Below are positions 44,636-56,497 of a DNA stretch of 64,000 nt, piece after piece; the stretch's first letter is position 1, and the number at the start of each line of letters is the position of its first letter. Both the position numbers and the translations under genes were made by a program. This DNA comes from Hamiltosporidium tvaerminnensis. Lineage: Eukaryota > Microsporidia > Dubosqiidae. The notes under the pieces were generated by a model. The model made no database searches and was not told where the DNA came from. It saw only the letters and a program-made list of their open reading frames with translations. The DNA lies in the NCBI GenBank assembly GCA_022605425.2, contig CM061247.1, forward strand, positions 541,001-605,000. Direction: 5' to 3'.

Positions 44636-47600
44636 TTGATATGGCTGGACAGAGCTTCACAGGTACTATAATGAGAAATTCGGCTGCACTGAAACTCTCG
44701 AAGTGTTAAAAAAAATTGGCACAAAGTGAGATGAGAAAGGATGTAAAATCAGAAGAGAATGGAGAGCGACGTATAATCGCAACTTGTCTCACTGAGCCAT
44801 GCACCCTGACTGACACTACGGAGTAAATAAACTTGATAGATAAATTTTGAGCAAAATCAAAGAAATCTCGGAGAAGGAAATTGGAAAACTCTTGTTTCGA
44901 ATTCGAAAACTTCCAAGTGACTTGGTTGAAGGTAAAGTTTTGAAACTCATAAATCGGATCACATGTGAATTGCTGAATTTCATGTGCCTAAGAATGTTAG
45001 TGATGCAGCTCAAATCATTCAGGCAGCCCAGGTATGTTATGACGAGGAAAAGCGTAAGGAGAAGCCTAGATCCGCTTGGAAGGAAAACATAGCAAGTAAA
45101 ATTTCTAAGTTAGTCTTTCCAAAGATCTTCTCGAGAAGGCTCGTAAGCAGGAAAAGCTCTCCACTTCGGAAACGAAGAGCCTTAAGAAAATCATGCGAGA
45201 GTTTAATTTAAACTTGAGCAGTGTAACTGATCTTTCTGAGGCTTTGGTTAAGAAGAATGAGCCTTTGAATGTTTACAAGAAAAAAATTACGATGTATGAA
45301 AGTAGAAAGCAATTCCGAAAAGAGAATCGTATGTTTGAGCTTTTCCGAGGTCGATTTTATTGTGGGTTATCTGAGCGTGTAGAATCCGAGCATGTGGTTA
45401 GCCGTGATGAAATTGTGAGTTTTTGGTCTACAATGTGGAACAAAAATGATGACACAGTCACGTATGATGATTATTTGATTCCATTTGTATCAGATAATCA
45501 TCCGACCACGTTTCCTTCACTTGATGAATTTGTAAATATCATTAATTGGCTTCCCAATTGAAAAGCTGCTGGAATTGATGGTATTTACAATTTTTTCATT
45601 AAGAAACTTAAAACTCTTCACAAATATATTAATGATATTGTGAAAGTTATATGTTTAGAAGGAACACCTCAAGCTGATTGGTTTTACTGCGGGCTTACGT
45701 ATTTGATACTGAAAGGAATTCCACGAAGAGGCTCTGACTACAGGCCAATCACTTGTATGTCCAACCTCTATAAGTTAACGACAAAGTGGTAACGAAAGTC
45801 GTTTAACTTGAAGTGGAAAGGCAAGGGTTGCTTGCAGAGAACCAATTAGAGGCGGTAAGAGGTGTGCAGGGAGCGAAAGAGCAGGCTCTACTGAATATTG
45901 CCTTAAATAAAGAGTATGGAAATAATCTTAAGGCAACATGGATTGATGTTAAAAAAGCTTATGATTCAATAGATCATGCTTATTTAACTTAATGCATTTA
46001 AAACCTCAATCTACCTGATTGCATCCTGAAATTTATTAAGGTAATTATATCGAAATGGACAATCGATATATCAGTAGGGCCTCAAAAAATCATGAGCAAG
46101 AAGATTGATAGAGGGATTCTACAAGGAGATAGTCTGTCACCATTGTTATTTGTGTTGTGTATGGATCCATTAAGCCGAAAGCTTAATGAAAAATACACAA
46201 AAGTGACAGTACAAACAGATGCAGAATCCAATTCTACTAATCATCTCTTGTTTATTGATGATATTAAGCTCCTTGCAAAAGACAGTTCTACATTAGTGCT
46301 ATGACAGGCGAGGCAAAGGAATTTTTAGAGGTGATTGGCTTAGAGATTAACAAAGAGAAGTCAGCCACAAATGATAAGTGTTATGAAGATACTGCTACTC
46401 TTTTAGAAGGAGTTAGTGTTTACAAATATTTAGGTATAATAGAAGATAGCAGAGGAATCCCAACACGTAGCTCATTTGAAGAAGTACAGAGCAAACTTAT
46501 ATCAAGAGTTGAAAGACTTTGTCACACTAGATTAAATGCAAAAAATTTATTTTCTGCAATCAATCAACATGCGATATCGTTAATCAACTACCACATAGGA
46601 GTACTTCGACTTGAACCGGCTGACTTCTCTAAGTTAGATGATGCAGTGCGTGCGGTGCGCGTGAAGAATAAGATACATCTCCGCCTAGGATGTAAAGAGC
46701 GTTTGTATCTTCCTAGAACAGAACTTGGAAGAGGCCTACATAGTGTTGAGTTGCGAAGCGAAAATATGCTTCTGCAACTCTTGGATTGTCTGGAAAAAAG
46801 TAAAGAAATATCAACTAGATAAGCAGCAATCCTCAAGGTGAGAATAATAATAAAATCCATCTCGCACTAATGAAAGGCTTCTTAAAAGTAAAGTACAGGT
46901 TGGTAGAAGAAGTCACTAAGAAAAGTTTAGAAGAAGCTCAACTTACAAAACTATATAACGAAATAGAAAAACGAAAACTCCATTCAAAGTTATATAATGC
47001 AAGAAAAAATGAGCTTGTAAGTGTTAGTAACTCTTCAAGATGGCTAAAGAGAGGAAATATTAGGCCAAGAAATGAAGCTGTGTTCTGCTATATCCAGGAT
47101 AGAAATGTATTCTGGGGAGCAGATGGTGTGTTTCAACATTGCGGGAAGTCTGGTAAGACTGTAGATCATCTAGCAACTCAATGTGAAAAAATGCTAGGCC
47201 ATGACTACACCAGACGACATAATGAAGTGGTTAGATGCCTATACTTACTTCTCATAAATAGATATAAGTTTAAGTCTTCAAAACGAATTAGGAGTCACTC
47301 AGTTCAAGAAATTCTAGATAATGAGTATGCAGAGGTAAGAGTGGACACCAGAATAAAAACGGATGTTAAAATTCGGAATAACAGACCCGACATATTTATT
47401 TTAGATAAGAAGAAGAATAAGATAACACTCATTGAAGTAGGAATCACTTCCCAAGATTCACTTCAAATAGTTGAAACTGAAAAACTTAGGATGTATGACG
47501 AGCTAGATAATGAGTTGGGTTTTATTTATATGTGAGTGTTGAGATAATCTCTTATGTGATGACCTGGGACGGTATTCTGACAAAATACCATAGATCTCAT

Positions 47601-47962
47601 CTCAAAAGACTAGAAATACCCATGAATGTAGAGGCATACATTCAGTCTATAGTAATTAAGAAGACAGTCGAAACAATTTCCTTTGATCGACGAAGAGGAC
47701 TTGAGTCAGGACTGAATGTCGAAGAGAGCTGGGAGAGAGCTTCAATCGATGTTATTGAGAGATTCGAGGTGCCCGAGGAACTAGCATTTTTTTAAAACGA
47801 GGTAATAAGGAGGAATATGGTGTTAAAAATAGTAAAAAGAGAAAAAATACACCCTTTATTTCACAAGGAGGAACCACTTTAGAGGAACCGACCAATAACA
47901 TAAATAAAGAGTCGGATTTGGAAGAGACAAAAGTCGTTAAAGAGGTAGAAGAAAACATATAA
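44636..47962 (+). mobile_element. Non-LTR retrotransposon with R2-like endonuclease domain (broken)
   Basis: One long element with a single damaged Pol frame. In order: an N-terminal DNA-binding-like segment (GWTELHRYYNEKFG...LKKIGTK, about 44,638-44,720); a linker; reverse transcriptase from about 45,540 (KAAGIDGI, DYRPITCMSN, DVKKAYDSIDH, GILQGDSLSPLLF); the catalytic FIDD box at about 46,250; a Cys-His cluster (HCGKSGKTVDHLATQC, about 47,140-47,185); and a restriction-like endonuclease core (RPDIFIL...ITLIEVGI, about 47,380-47,440). This order is that of R2/CRE/NeSL-type LINEs, which usually insert at specific targets. The frame is broken by TGA at 45,559, stops at 46,819 and 47,533, and several frameshifts (near 44,990, 45,120, 45,790, 45,990, 46,300 and 47,795). 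GC content is far above the surroundings. Ends are approximate; no terminal repeats are seen. Confidence 0.9.
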
Positions 47963-48337
47963 AAATGGTAAACCTATTTTAACTCATAATTTTATTAAAT
48001 ATTTATTTTTCTATTGATTTCTCAATAAAAAACTAAAATATTTTAACCTGACTAAATAAGTAATTAGAAAACATTTTTGTAATTTACCAAAATAAAATAT
48101 ATTGTTGTGAAATTTAAGTTATAGATGGCGTTTTGATCTATTAAAAAGAAATTTTAAATTTTTTGAGATTTTTAAATTTATAAGATTTAATAAATCATAG
48201 TTGTGATTTAAACCAACATATAGTTAACTACATCCAGGATATGATATTTTTACCAATAAAAATTTATTAAATTAATAAAATTTTCTTTCCTATAATAGAT
48301 TAAATAAAAATGAACAAATACACACCATTTAATTTTA

Positions 48338-48626
48338 TTAACTGCATATACGGTTAATAGATTCTCCTATTTTGGAATTCCTATCTATTCTCTGACAAAG
48401 CCGTTCTTTGTGCGACTCTGAAATATAATTTTTGATAAAATTAGGCATATTTGATGATTTTGTGTAATTTCTCTGTATAGTATCCATTTTTACGCAATAT
48501 CTAATTATTTATAGCCTTTATACAAACTCTATTCCAACATTCATGATAATTAGATGGAGTAATGTTAATATCATTACCTGTTGTAATTATAAAACCGTAT
48601 AAAATTAAAATTGAAAAGATTATCAT
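48338..48626 (-). pseudogene. Pseudogene of the small Cys-containing protein family (see 40633)
   Basis: Minus-strand reading from ATG 48626 gives a hydrophobic signal-like start (MIIFSILILYGFIITTG). Then come NYHECWNRVCIKAINN, an in-frame TAG, LRKNGYYTEKL, a +1 shift relative to the 40.6-kb copy, and then NLPNFIKNYISESHKERLCQ and SINRIC before a TAA. The matching blocks and their spacing prove common descent with the 40633 ORF. Nonsense plus frameshift make it a pseudogene. The signal-like start suggests that the ancestral product was exported or secreted. Confidence 0.7.
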
Positions 48627-50855
48627 TCTTGTATAAACATTTTCTTTTGTTTATTATATACTTTAAGATTGAATTTGGTAAAAATTTTATCAAAATTTAA
48701 ATCTTTATTTTGCTTTAATTAAAAGTTTAATCAGTTTAAATTAATTTCTTGTTTAAAATTTTTTTGCTTTTTTAATAAAAGATAAGATAATTTGTTTTTA
48801 AATGTTAGTTTGTATGTGTTTTGTATATTAAAAACATTGTATCATTTTTTTGTTGGAATTAGTCATTGGATTGCCTGTTTTAAAAATAAATTAAAATTTA
48901 ATACCGACCTGGAAACTCATATACAAAAATATAAATTTTCTATCTTACAAGAGATCTTGACAGAAATAAATCAAGCGAAAATGAAGATAAAATGTTATTT
49001 AAGGTTTTAAAGATTATTCGAAGCTATGATGTTTTTCAAAACCTGCTTTCTATTGATTAAAATCAAATATTGCAGACTTAAAATTTTGAAAAAAATTATA
49101 CAAAAAACTAACTAAAATAATTCTCTATACTAAATTAACATTAAAAGTGGCGCATTACCTATCAAGTATAGCGTTTGTCTACTAGTTTTAGTTTTTTTGA
49201 TTCAAAATATATATTACATATGTATTAAAAAATGAAGCTCAGTATTTTGATAAGATTAAAATGTCCATATATCATGCTAAATATCAGCATAAAAAACCAC
49301 TTAAGCCTCGTGTTACATACCTGGCTATTTTTTTCTTTAGATTGTCTAAAAAAATAAAGAAATATCAATGTAAAAGATCAAAATCCAAGCATGCAAATAA
49401 TAATAAAATTCCAGTATCTTTTTAAAGTTTCTAGCAAACCAAAATACAGAAGGGTTTCAGGTGTTACAAAAGGAGAAATGTACGAATTCTGTTTGCCCCC
49501 ACAGAGTGATAGAAAAAATATACACAACCTGTGGATACTAGAAACTAAAGCGGTACTTGTACAATTAGATCTTATAAATCATATAAATAAATATTTTTCA
49601 TTGTAGAAAATTTTTGGAAAGTGTAATATATAACAAAATTTAATTATGAGCGACACAGGAAATTTATACATATTTTAAGGGTGTGTAAAACCAACGGTCC
49701 AATAAGCCTCTAAAAATGAAAGGTTATTACTATTTTGGCTTATCTCAACTCTCCGAAGTCTCAAACAGGACATCTTTGTCTTTTAAACAAAATAAATTTT
49801 AGTTTAAATTAGATTGGGCACCAATATTTGTAAATAATTTTTCTAATGAGTATGCGCAGTAATTGTAAATACCAGAATGAAAAAAATAGAAACCGCGATC
49901 ATATTGTCTAATATATTTGGTTTAATATAAAAATTAAACAGATCAGATTCATCAAAGCCGAAAATAACTTGTAAAAAATCTTTAAATTGCCGAAATCAAA
50001 AAACTGAGAAACAAACTATAGATATGTATAGCTTCTTAAAATAATTTTTATGTCATTATGTGAGAATTAATTATATAAATATCATGAAATCTATAAGTAT
50101 ACCCCTTAGCTTTATAATAGAAACAAAAAAACGAGTCTAGTCTGCTATAATATAGCCATAACCGCTGTCCTTAACCAGATATAATCATAGATGGATATAT
50201 GAAATCTTAAGTGAAAAAAATTTTCGGTCGACATATAGGTGATGAAATCATATAAAAACACGATTTATAAAATTTCATAACGATGAATATTGATTATTAG
50301 CACATATCTAAGATTTTTAATTTAAACTGCAATAAAATTATCTAAAAAATCCTGTTAAAAAAATAGCATGTAGATACATTAAAGAGATTATATCCCCATA
50401 TGGAGGCAGAAAAAAAGGTATGATGTTACAATAAACTTATATCAAATGCTTTTCACGACAAAAATAAATATATTACTGTAAAATATTAGAGCGAAACTTC
50501 AAATTTTTTTGTCTGAGTTTAAAATTTTAAGACATTCTCGCAAACCTTTAAGTTTTTAAATATTTAAATTAAAAATTATTACTTTATAAAGAGTCCCTAG
50601 TCTGTATGTAAAACATGGCTAATAGTTTATAGAAAGCTTAATTTGGAAACTCAACAGAAATCCCAAATAGAATGACAGTGGGAAAACACAGCGGCAATTT
50701 TATAAATAATATTTATCCGAGGAAATCTATTTTTTGTCATAAGATCGTCTTTTAAATCCCAAATTACACTATTTTTCCTTTATATATTTTTTGTATTCCA
50801 AATATACGTTTATATGAATACATACGTATTGAAAAACTTAAGTTTATTTTCTATT
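48627..50855. other. AT-rich intergenic, nothing assigned
   Basis: Frames at 48792-49010 (TTG start) and 49391-49606 (71 codons, contains YRRVSGVTKGEMYEFCLPPQ) have no leader motif and no family that I recognise. The second is somewhat less AT-biased and could be a relic. At 50,385-50,400 ATCCCCATATGGAGG looks like a leader plus ATG, but the frame stops after seven codons. Confidence 0.35.
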
Positions 50856-50869
50856 TTACTTACTTACTC

Positions 50870-51320
50870 CATGGCCTTACCGCTCATTAAGAATTCTAGT
50901 TTCATTTACTAATAACTTCCACCTCCAAAATCAAGCGCTAATTTTTTCTATTCGCCTATACCAAAGTTAAATGAGATCTTTTTTAACATCATTTAGCCAT
51001 CTAGTTTTTTACGGCTAGGAAGTCTGGGACCTTCGACTTAAACAAATACACTTTTTTTAAAGCTCTACTCTTGGTATTCGTTGAAAATAACTCAGATGTG
51101 GGGTCATGGTTCTTTAAACATCGCTTACCAGTCCTGTATTAATTTTTAAATGTTGGAGCTGGATGTTGTTACGAAATCTTTACTCTCCTTACTGGTTTCT
51201 TATTGATCTGTATATTCTCCGTGGAATCTTCCGTTCCTATATGCCCGGTATCGCTTCATTACGTTTGCCAATATTCAAGTTTGCAGCCGATTTTTTTCTT
51301 GCTTATTATAATTAGCTTTC
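50870..51320 (-). mobile_element. Decayed C-terminal relic of an arthropod-type LINE
   Basis: Minus-strand translation across stops gives KTRWLNDVKKDLI, YRRIEKISA, FWRWKLLVNETRILNER and GHG. This is the order of the C-terminus of common arthropod LINE Pol proteins (..RWLDDVKKDL..L..R.W...A.DR..WR.LVNEA..L.G). It is GC-richer than its flanks. It appears to belong to the same broad family as the relic at 20.2 kb, but the two are too eroded to say if they are the same element. Confidence 0.5.
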
Positions 51321-52205
51321 ATTTAATCTTATTCCGATAAAATCTTTGCAAATTAAAAGTAATATCATTAAATCTTTCTAAAAATATTTCTATAAGGTTA
51401 AATTTTTAAAAATCGCTTGCGTATACAATTTTAAAAAATTTTTTCCCGATACACATGCTAGTAATATTCCTTTTGTGCAATTATGCAATTTAAAAAAATA
51501 TTAGAAATCGATATTTCAACTACAATTTTTATTATATTATTTCGGAAATGAAAATTTATAGAAAAATCTTGATTGTAAGAGATTGATTCGTCTTTTGATC
51601 TTTAAATTGTGTAAAAAGTAGTTAGTTTAACTACAACATCAAGCAACAAGATTTTTGTATCACAGATTTAAAATAAGGCTATAAAAGATAAAGAAGATGG
51701 CAGGGACGCCTAATTTGCTGGTCAGCATCTAAAGTTGTCATGACTTGAAATTTAATTTCGAAATATAATTGATAAAAGATAAACCGCGATAAATAGCTTA
51801 AGGACTTAAATTTGGACAGCAGTTTCTACAGGTTAAGTAAAAAAAATTAGTTTGAGGCTATCTTCATAATGGAATCAATGAATATGACAACACTCTTAGA
51901 ATTATGTCGCATGCAGGAATACAAATATAAACATATGGAACAATTTGAAATGGTTTAGAGGAATAAACTTTTTAAATTTAAATTTATTAAAATGAATAAT
52001 AAAAAAAGTAGAAAATATTTAAGAACTCTTCAAACTCAAATAATATATCAAAATTTTCACATCTTAAATTTAAAACTGTCCAAGGAATTTAAAGCAGTAA
52101 ATAAGCAAAAAATTTTATTTAATTTTAAAGAGTTTTTCTTCATAAATAAATTGATTATATTTAATTAAAAAGTAGCTTAGATTGACAAAACATGTTTTTT
52201 ATTTA
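51321..52205. other. AT-rich intergenic, nothing recognised
   Basis: No supported feature in this 0.9-kb gap downstream of the HIT gene. Confidence 0.5.
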
Positions 52206-52209
52206 AGTT

Positions 52210-52614
52210 TTAATTCTCAGCATTTAATTTGGAAACTGAATCTTCAATAATCTTCTGAACATAATCACTATCAACCTTTGCCACTTTCCAAGTTATTCTT
52301 AAACACTCTGAATCGTTAACATACGGAATAATGTGAAAGTGTACATGTGGCACAGATTGTATGTGTCCGTTATTTTGTAATATATTGTATTTTATAATTC
52401 CACATTTTTTTACAATCATTTTTATTAGCGGCAAAATAGGTAATATATCTTGATCCTCTAACTCATGAAAGTATTGGGCATGTTTACGAGGAATAACTAG
52501 TAGGTGTCCTTTTGCTAATGGATTAATATCTGCTATTACTACATGTCGATCAGTAGAATAAATAATATTCAGTTGCTTTGCACAAATCATACAAAAAATA
52601 CATTCATCAGCCAT
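52210..52614 (-). CDS. HNT1: HIT (histidine triad) nucleotide hydrolase, Hint/Hnt1 type
   Basis: The 134-residue product has the HIT signature H90-V-H92-F-H94 (PHVHFHIIP), with the central histidine expected to form a nucleotidyl intermediate. The N-terminal CIFC-x2-C segment, ADINPLAKGHLLVIP and ILQNNG are also typical of Hint-branch enzymes, which hydrolyse adenosine phosphoramidates and related AMP conjugates. Length is normal for the branch. The frame extends to a TTG at 52650, but ATG 52614 gives the family-typical start and follows CCCCC on the coding strand (52619-52623) by 4 nt. The natural substrate cannot be inferred. Confidence 0.9.
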   Translation of the reverse strand: MADECIFCMICAKQLNIIYSTDRHVVIADINPLAKGHLLVIPRKHAQYFHELEDQDILPILPLIKMIVKKCGIIKYNILQNNGHIQSVPHVHFHIIPYVNDSECLRITWKVAKVDSDYVQKIIEDSVSKLNAEN

Positions 52615-52618
52615 TTTA

Positions 52619-52623
52619 GGGGG
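52619..52623 (-). promoter_or_regulatory. CCCCC leader motif that fixes the HIT gene start
   Basis: Five C on the coding strand, 4 nt before ATG 52614. It argues against the 12-codon extension to TTG 52650, which would lie across the motif. Confidence 0.6.
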
Positions 52624-52629
52624 TAAAAT

Positions 52630-53720
52630 ATTTAACGAAAATATATCCAAATTTAAAATTGATTTTTTTGTATAATAGTTGTTTGCAAGTTATATTTAAA
52701 GAAAAAAACTAGAATGACTATATAAGAATTTATTGAAAAATACTTTAAAGAAATACTTCATCACTAATTTGTTGTGAAATAAAATATTTTTGCTTCTTAT
52801 ATATTGCCTCGCTTATAAAAATTTTATTTATGAAATACTTCCTTTTCTAAAAGCAAGATAATTGAGAATTAAAGAAAAAAATATACAATCAATGATTGTT
52901 TAAATTAAATTTATGATGCGTTTTATTTTCCAAATACCATTTCATTTAAATTTTTAATTCCAATTATTCAAATCTTATCCATCTGCAAAAAGATTAACAT
53001 TTATGTAAACGCAATTTTTGTTTATATAGCGGAAATCTTCAGGTTTAATTCTTTTTTTTGCCCGAAAATATTCTTTTTTTGCCTAAAAATATTCATTTTT
53101 AAGTAAATGTTAGTTTTTATTATTATGTGATTTTTTTGCTAGTTTTAAAACTAAAATGAAGCATTTATATAATATTTTAAACAATATGTGCATAAATTTG
53201 CAATTTTGCTTATTTCAATCGAAAAAAATAACCAATATAATTGTTTGAAAAGTATTAATTATAAGAAAAAATTTGAATAAGAAATTGGTGTGTATAAAAA
53301 GAAAAAACACTTCCTTCAAGATGAATAAAGGAATGATGTAATACATACAAACCAAAAAGATAATAATTGATTCCGAATCAAAGTACTTCCTATATAAAAC
53401 CTTACCTTACATAAATAAACAAGTTGGTTTTTTACACGTGAACGTGTCTAAAAATCACTTCTCTGGTCAAGGCTGGCACTTGCAAGCTGTCGTATAATAT
53501 TTAGAATATATTCTCAACTATTTGGGACGAAAATAGATTTAGAATTCTAGAAATTATAATCGAAACATGTTATTAATAACAGAAATAACCTAAGAGGGTT
53601 TGCATTGAGAACAAGGTGTGCGAATCTAGAAAACTTTAGCAGAATTTTATAAGTATCATAAGAGAAAATTATTTATTCCATACGTCTCGATATGTTAAAA
53701 ACATAGCATACAATTAAATT
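52630..53720. other. AT-rich intergenic, nothing recognised
   Basis: 1.1 kb of homopolymer-rich sequence without a supported feature. Confidence 0.5.
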
Positions 53721-53724
53721 AAAG

Positions 53725-54580
53725 TGGGATATGACAAGAAAAGCGCAAATAGTGACATATTTTCCACCTGTCTCATCAATCTATGTTCCTGTCAGATAGA
53801 CTCTAATAAATACGCACAAAGATAAATATTTGAGTGAAATTAAAGAAGAATATAAACTAGAAGAAATCGAAGCGAATTTTTTAAAGCGAATCGAAATACC
53901 TTATTTCTTATATTTTCCAAAAATAGAAAGATGGATATGTAACTGAGTCAAATACAAGAGTTAAACGTATTATAATTGTGCGCAATCATGCTATGGCTAA
54001 GAAAAACATAAAAAGAAATCTGGATCAGCTTGAAAAAAAACATAGAAATACAAAAATTTTTAAGTTAGTAATTAAAGGTTTCCATGTGACGCTTCGCATA
54101 TAATTAAAATTATCTACAGCTGATACAAATATAAATAAGAAAAGCATTCAAGATTTTAATTTAAACCTGCACAGAAAATCATCTTTCTGAAGCTTCATTA
54201 ACAAAGAATAAGTCTTTATATTGTTATTTTTTAAAATTTTCGATTTTTGAAAGAAGAAGGCGTTTCCAAATCGTAACCTTCCCTTGTGATATTCCAAGCT
54301 CGATATTATCTTGGTTATTCATAGGAGTTAACATGCGCACTTGGTTAATCTTGAAAAATCGTTTTTATTCCCAATGCGTAACAAAAATAATTACGTAGTC
54401 ACGTATTTTGATTATCTGATGGCTTTTACAATAGATGATTCCCATGGACACATTTATGTAACTTGATAAGCTTATAAATATAATTAGTTGAGTTCTTAGT
54501 TGTAAATCTTCTTAAATTGATTGATATTTATAATTTTTTTTATCATGAAACTCACAATTATTTCAAAATATCTTTATGCA
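53725..54580 (+). mobile_element. Decayed 5'-part relic of the R2-like LINE
   Basis: Plus-strand blocks follow those of the 44.7-45.6 kb element. Examples are CACCTGTCTCATCAA (element: CAACTTGTCTCACTGA), AGAAATCTGGATCAGCTTG (GAAGCCTAGATCCGCTTG), TTTAATTTAAACCTGCACAG, TACGTAGTCACGTATTTTGA and TTGATATTTATAATTTTTT. It covers the N-terminal region up to the start of the reverse transcriptase and then stops close to repeat copy 7. Unlike the other fragments it is a 5' rather than a 3' portion, so the rest was lost after insertion. Confidence 0.65.
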
Positions 54581-54589
54581 GAGGTCAAT

Positions 54590-55312
54590 TTTTAAAAAGT
54601 ATTTCATATTTTCAAAATAGCGGCAAGTTTTAGATTTGTTTTTATGACATTAACACAGTTCTAGGTTTATCATGAATAACTGCTACCCCAACACTCCACC
54701 GGTAACTCCAGCGATACCTACATCCCAAAGCCTTTCATCTATCAGGTGTGTACAACCCAATTAATAGGCGATGGCGTTGCCCGGGGTTTGTTATATGTCC
54801 GTTGCATGGAGTGTGATCAAAGCCCCCCGGGCTCCTCCAGGACTATGCAGCATTCCCATTTACTCTAAACTTTTCGAACCCAATGAAATTAAAGCTAAGA
54901 TATATTTCAGAGACTTAAATGGAGTCTACCTAGACAGTGCAATGCCATACCAACGGGTATAATCAGCTACTTAGCTCTCCCGGCTTTTAATGGTTTTTAT
55001 TTTTATATCTCCCAGCCGCTAAGTCTTCTAAACCGAGTGAGAAAGGCTAAGTTTCCATGCTTTTACATGGCAATTACCTATAAGTTTAGGTGCGGTCTGC
55101 AATATGGTTACGTGAAAAAAACTACAAATAAATTTGTGGAAGAAGTTTCGCCATTTCTTAGACCTCTCCTCCTCATAACAATTCTCATGGAACAACCGAA
55201 GATATAGTGTAGTTTTATTGCCACAAAAAATCCAAACAATTACCTCATACCAGTATCACACACTCATTACAACCAGAAAGTTTTTTATGTGGTTATCCTC
55301 CCTTCACAATTG
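54590..55312 (+). repeat. ~700-bp interspersed repeat, copy 7
   Basis: A well-preserved and relatively GC-rich copy running from TTTTTATGACATTAACACAG to the right end CACTCATTACAACCAGAAAG. It includes CTCTAAACTTTTCGAACCC and AACCGAGTGAGAAAGGCTA. A 63-codon ORF at 54771-54962 is inside it and not shared. It abuts the LINE relic on its left. Confidence 0.8.
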
Positions 55313-55314
55313 CA

Positions 55315-56490
55315 ATTTAACATGATAAATATTATAAAGCTATAAATTAAGTTATTATACAGGAAATAGCAGTCGATTCAGCTAAAAAAAGACAGATGAA
55401 TCACTTTTTATACAAAAAATCTAATAAACCAAAACTAAATGTGGATGAAAATCATTAACTTATTTAATGAAAAACTGTGATTCATAACGATTCTTAAACC
55501 AGTTAATTGCTTACACAAACAAATTAATAACATTTTAACTAAAAAATCACAAACTCTAATTTATAAATATACTTAAAAAAAATTATCAATAAAAATATGA
55601 AGAGAAAACTTAAATTATACTTACTATGTAGAGATACAGTCAAAATTTATGAAAAAAAAATTTTACCCAAAAATTAATTAATATGAGCTAAATACCTTTA
55701 AATTTATTATAATCATTTTAGATCGTTTGAATGAAAATATTTTTTATGTTTCATAAAATAACATTTCGCCTGTAAATGACTAAATTTATATTTGAAACCA
55801 AAACAGAACCTCTCTAGGATCATTATTAACATCTATACAGGATATATCGAAAATGAAACGCCATCTATAATCATTATTTCAATGAATCATCACAAACCAA
55901 AGAGAGCTTTACCATGAGTTATTATTTAATACAACAGAATATCATATTTAGCATTTTTTTCTTTCAAATTTCTAAATATTGTATTTCGTTATAAAGATAT
56001 TTGTATTTTTTTCGTCAAATACTTTCAAATTATTATAGAAGTTACGAATATCGTTTAGAAAATACAATTTAGGAACAAAATCTAACATTAATTATATTTC
56101 TTGAAATACTAATCATTAAAATTTTAATTTGTTGTTTTTATAAAAAATAAATTCATAAAGATTTATTTGCATGTAATATTAATTGACTAGCTTCTAAAAA
56201 AAATATTTAAATTCGAATTATTTTATTTAAGATCAAAGATACAATATTTTTTCTATTTAAACATAATATTTTCTTCATTTATTTATTCTATCCAATTAAG
56301 TCAGATATTTACGCTTAATTTATTGTAAAACTTTTGCTGTTTATTATATTGATCTACATTTCTATACAAAAAAATTTGTAATTAAAAATTATTTAAGTAG
56401 AATAACGAATTTTAAAAGGGATTTATAAATAATTAACAGTAGAAATTCTTTTTAAATTTTTAAATATTTTTTTTAATTAATTCATTTTGG
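55315..56490. other. AT-rich intergenic, nothing recognised
   Basis: 1.2 kb of AT-rich DNA downstream of the second ZIP gene; I see no gene or repeat. Confidence 0.5.
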
Positions 56491-56497
56491 ATTCAAT

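Noticed and set aside
54771-54962. 63-codon ORF
   Set aside because: Inside repeat copy 7; frame not shared with other copies.
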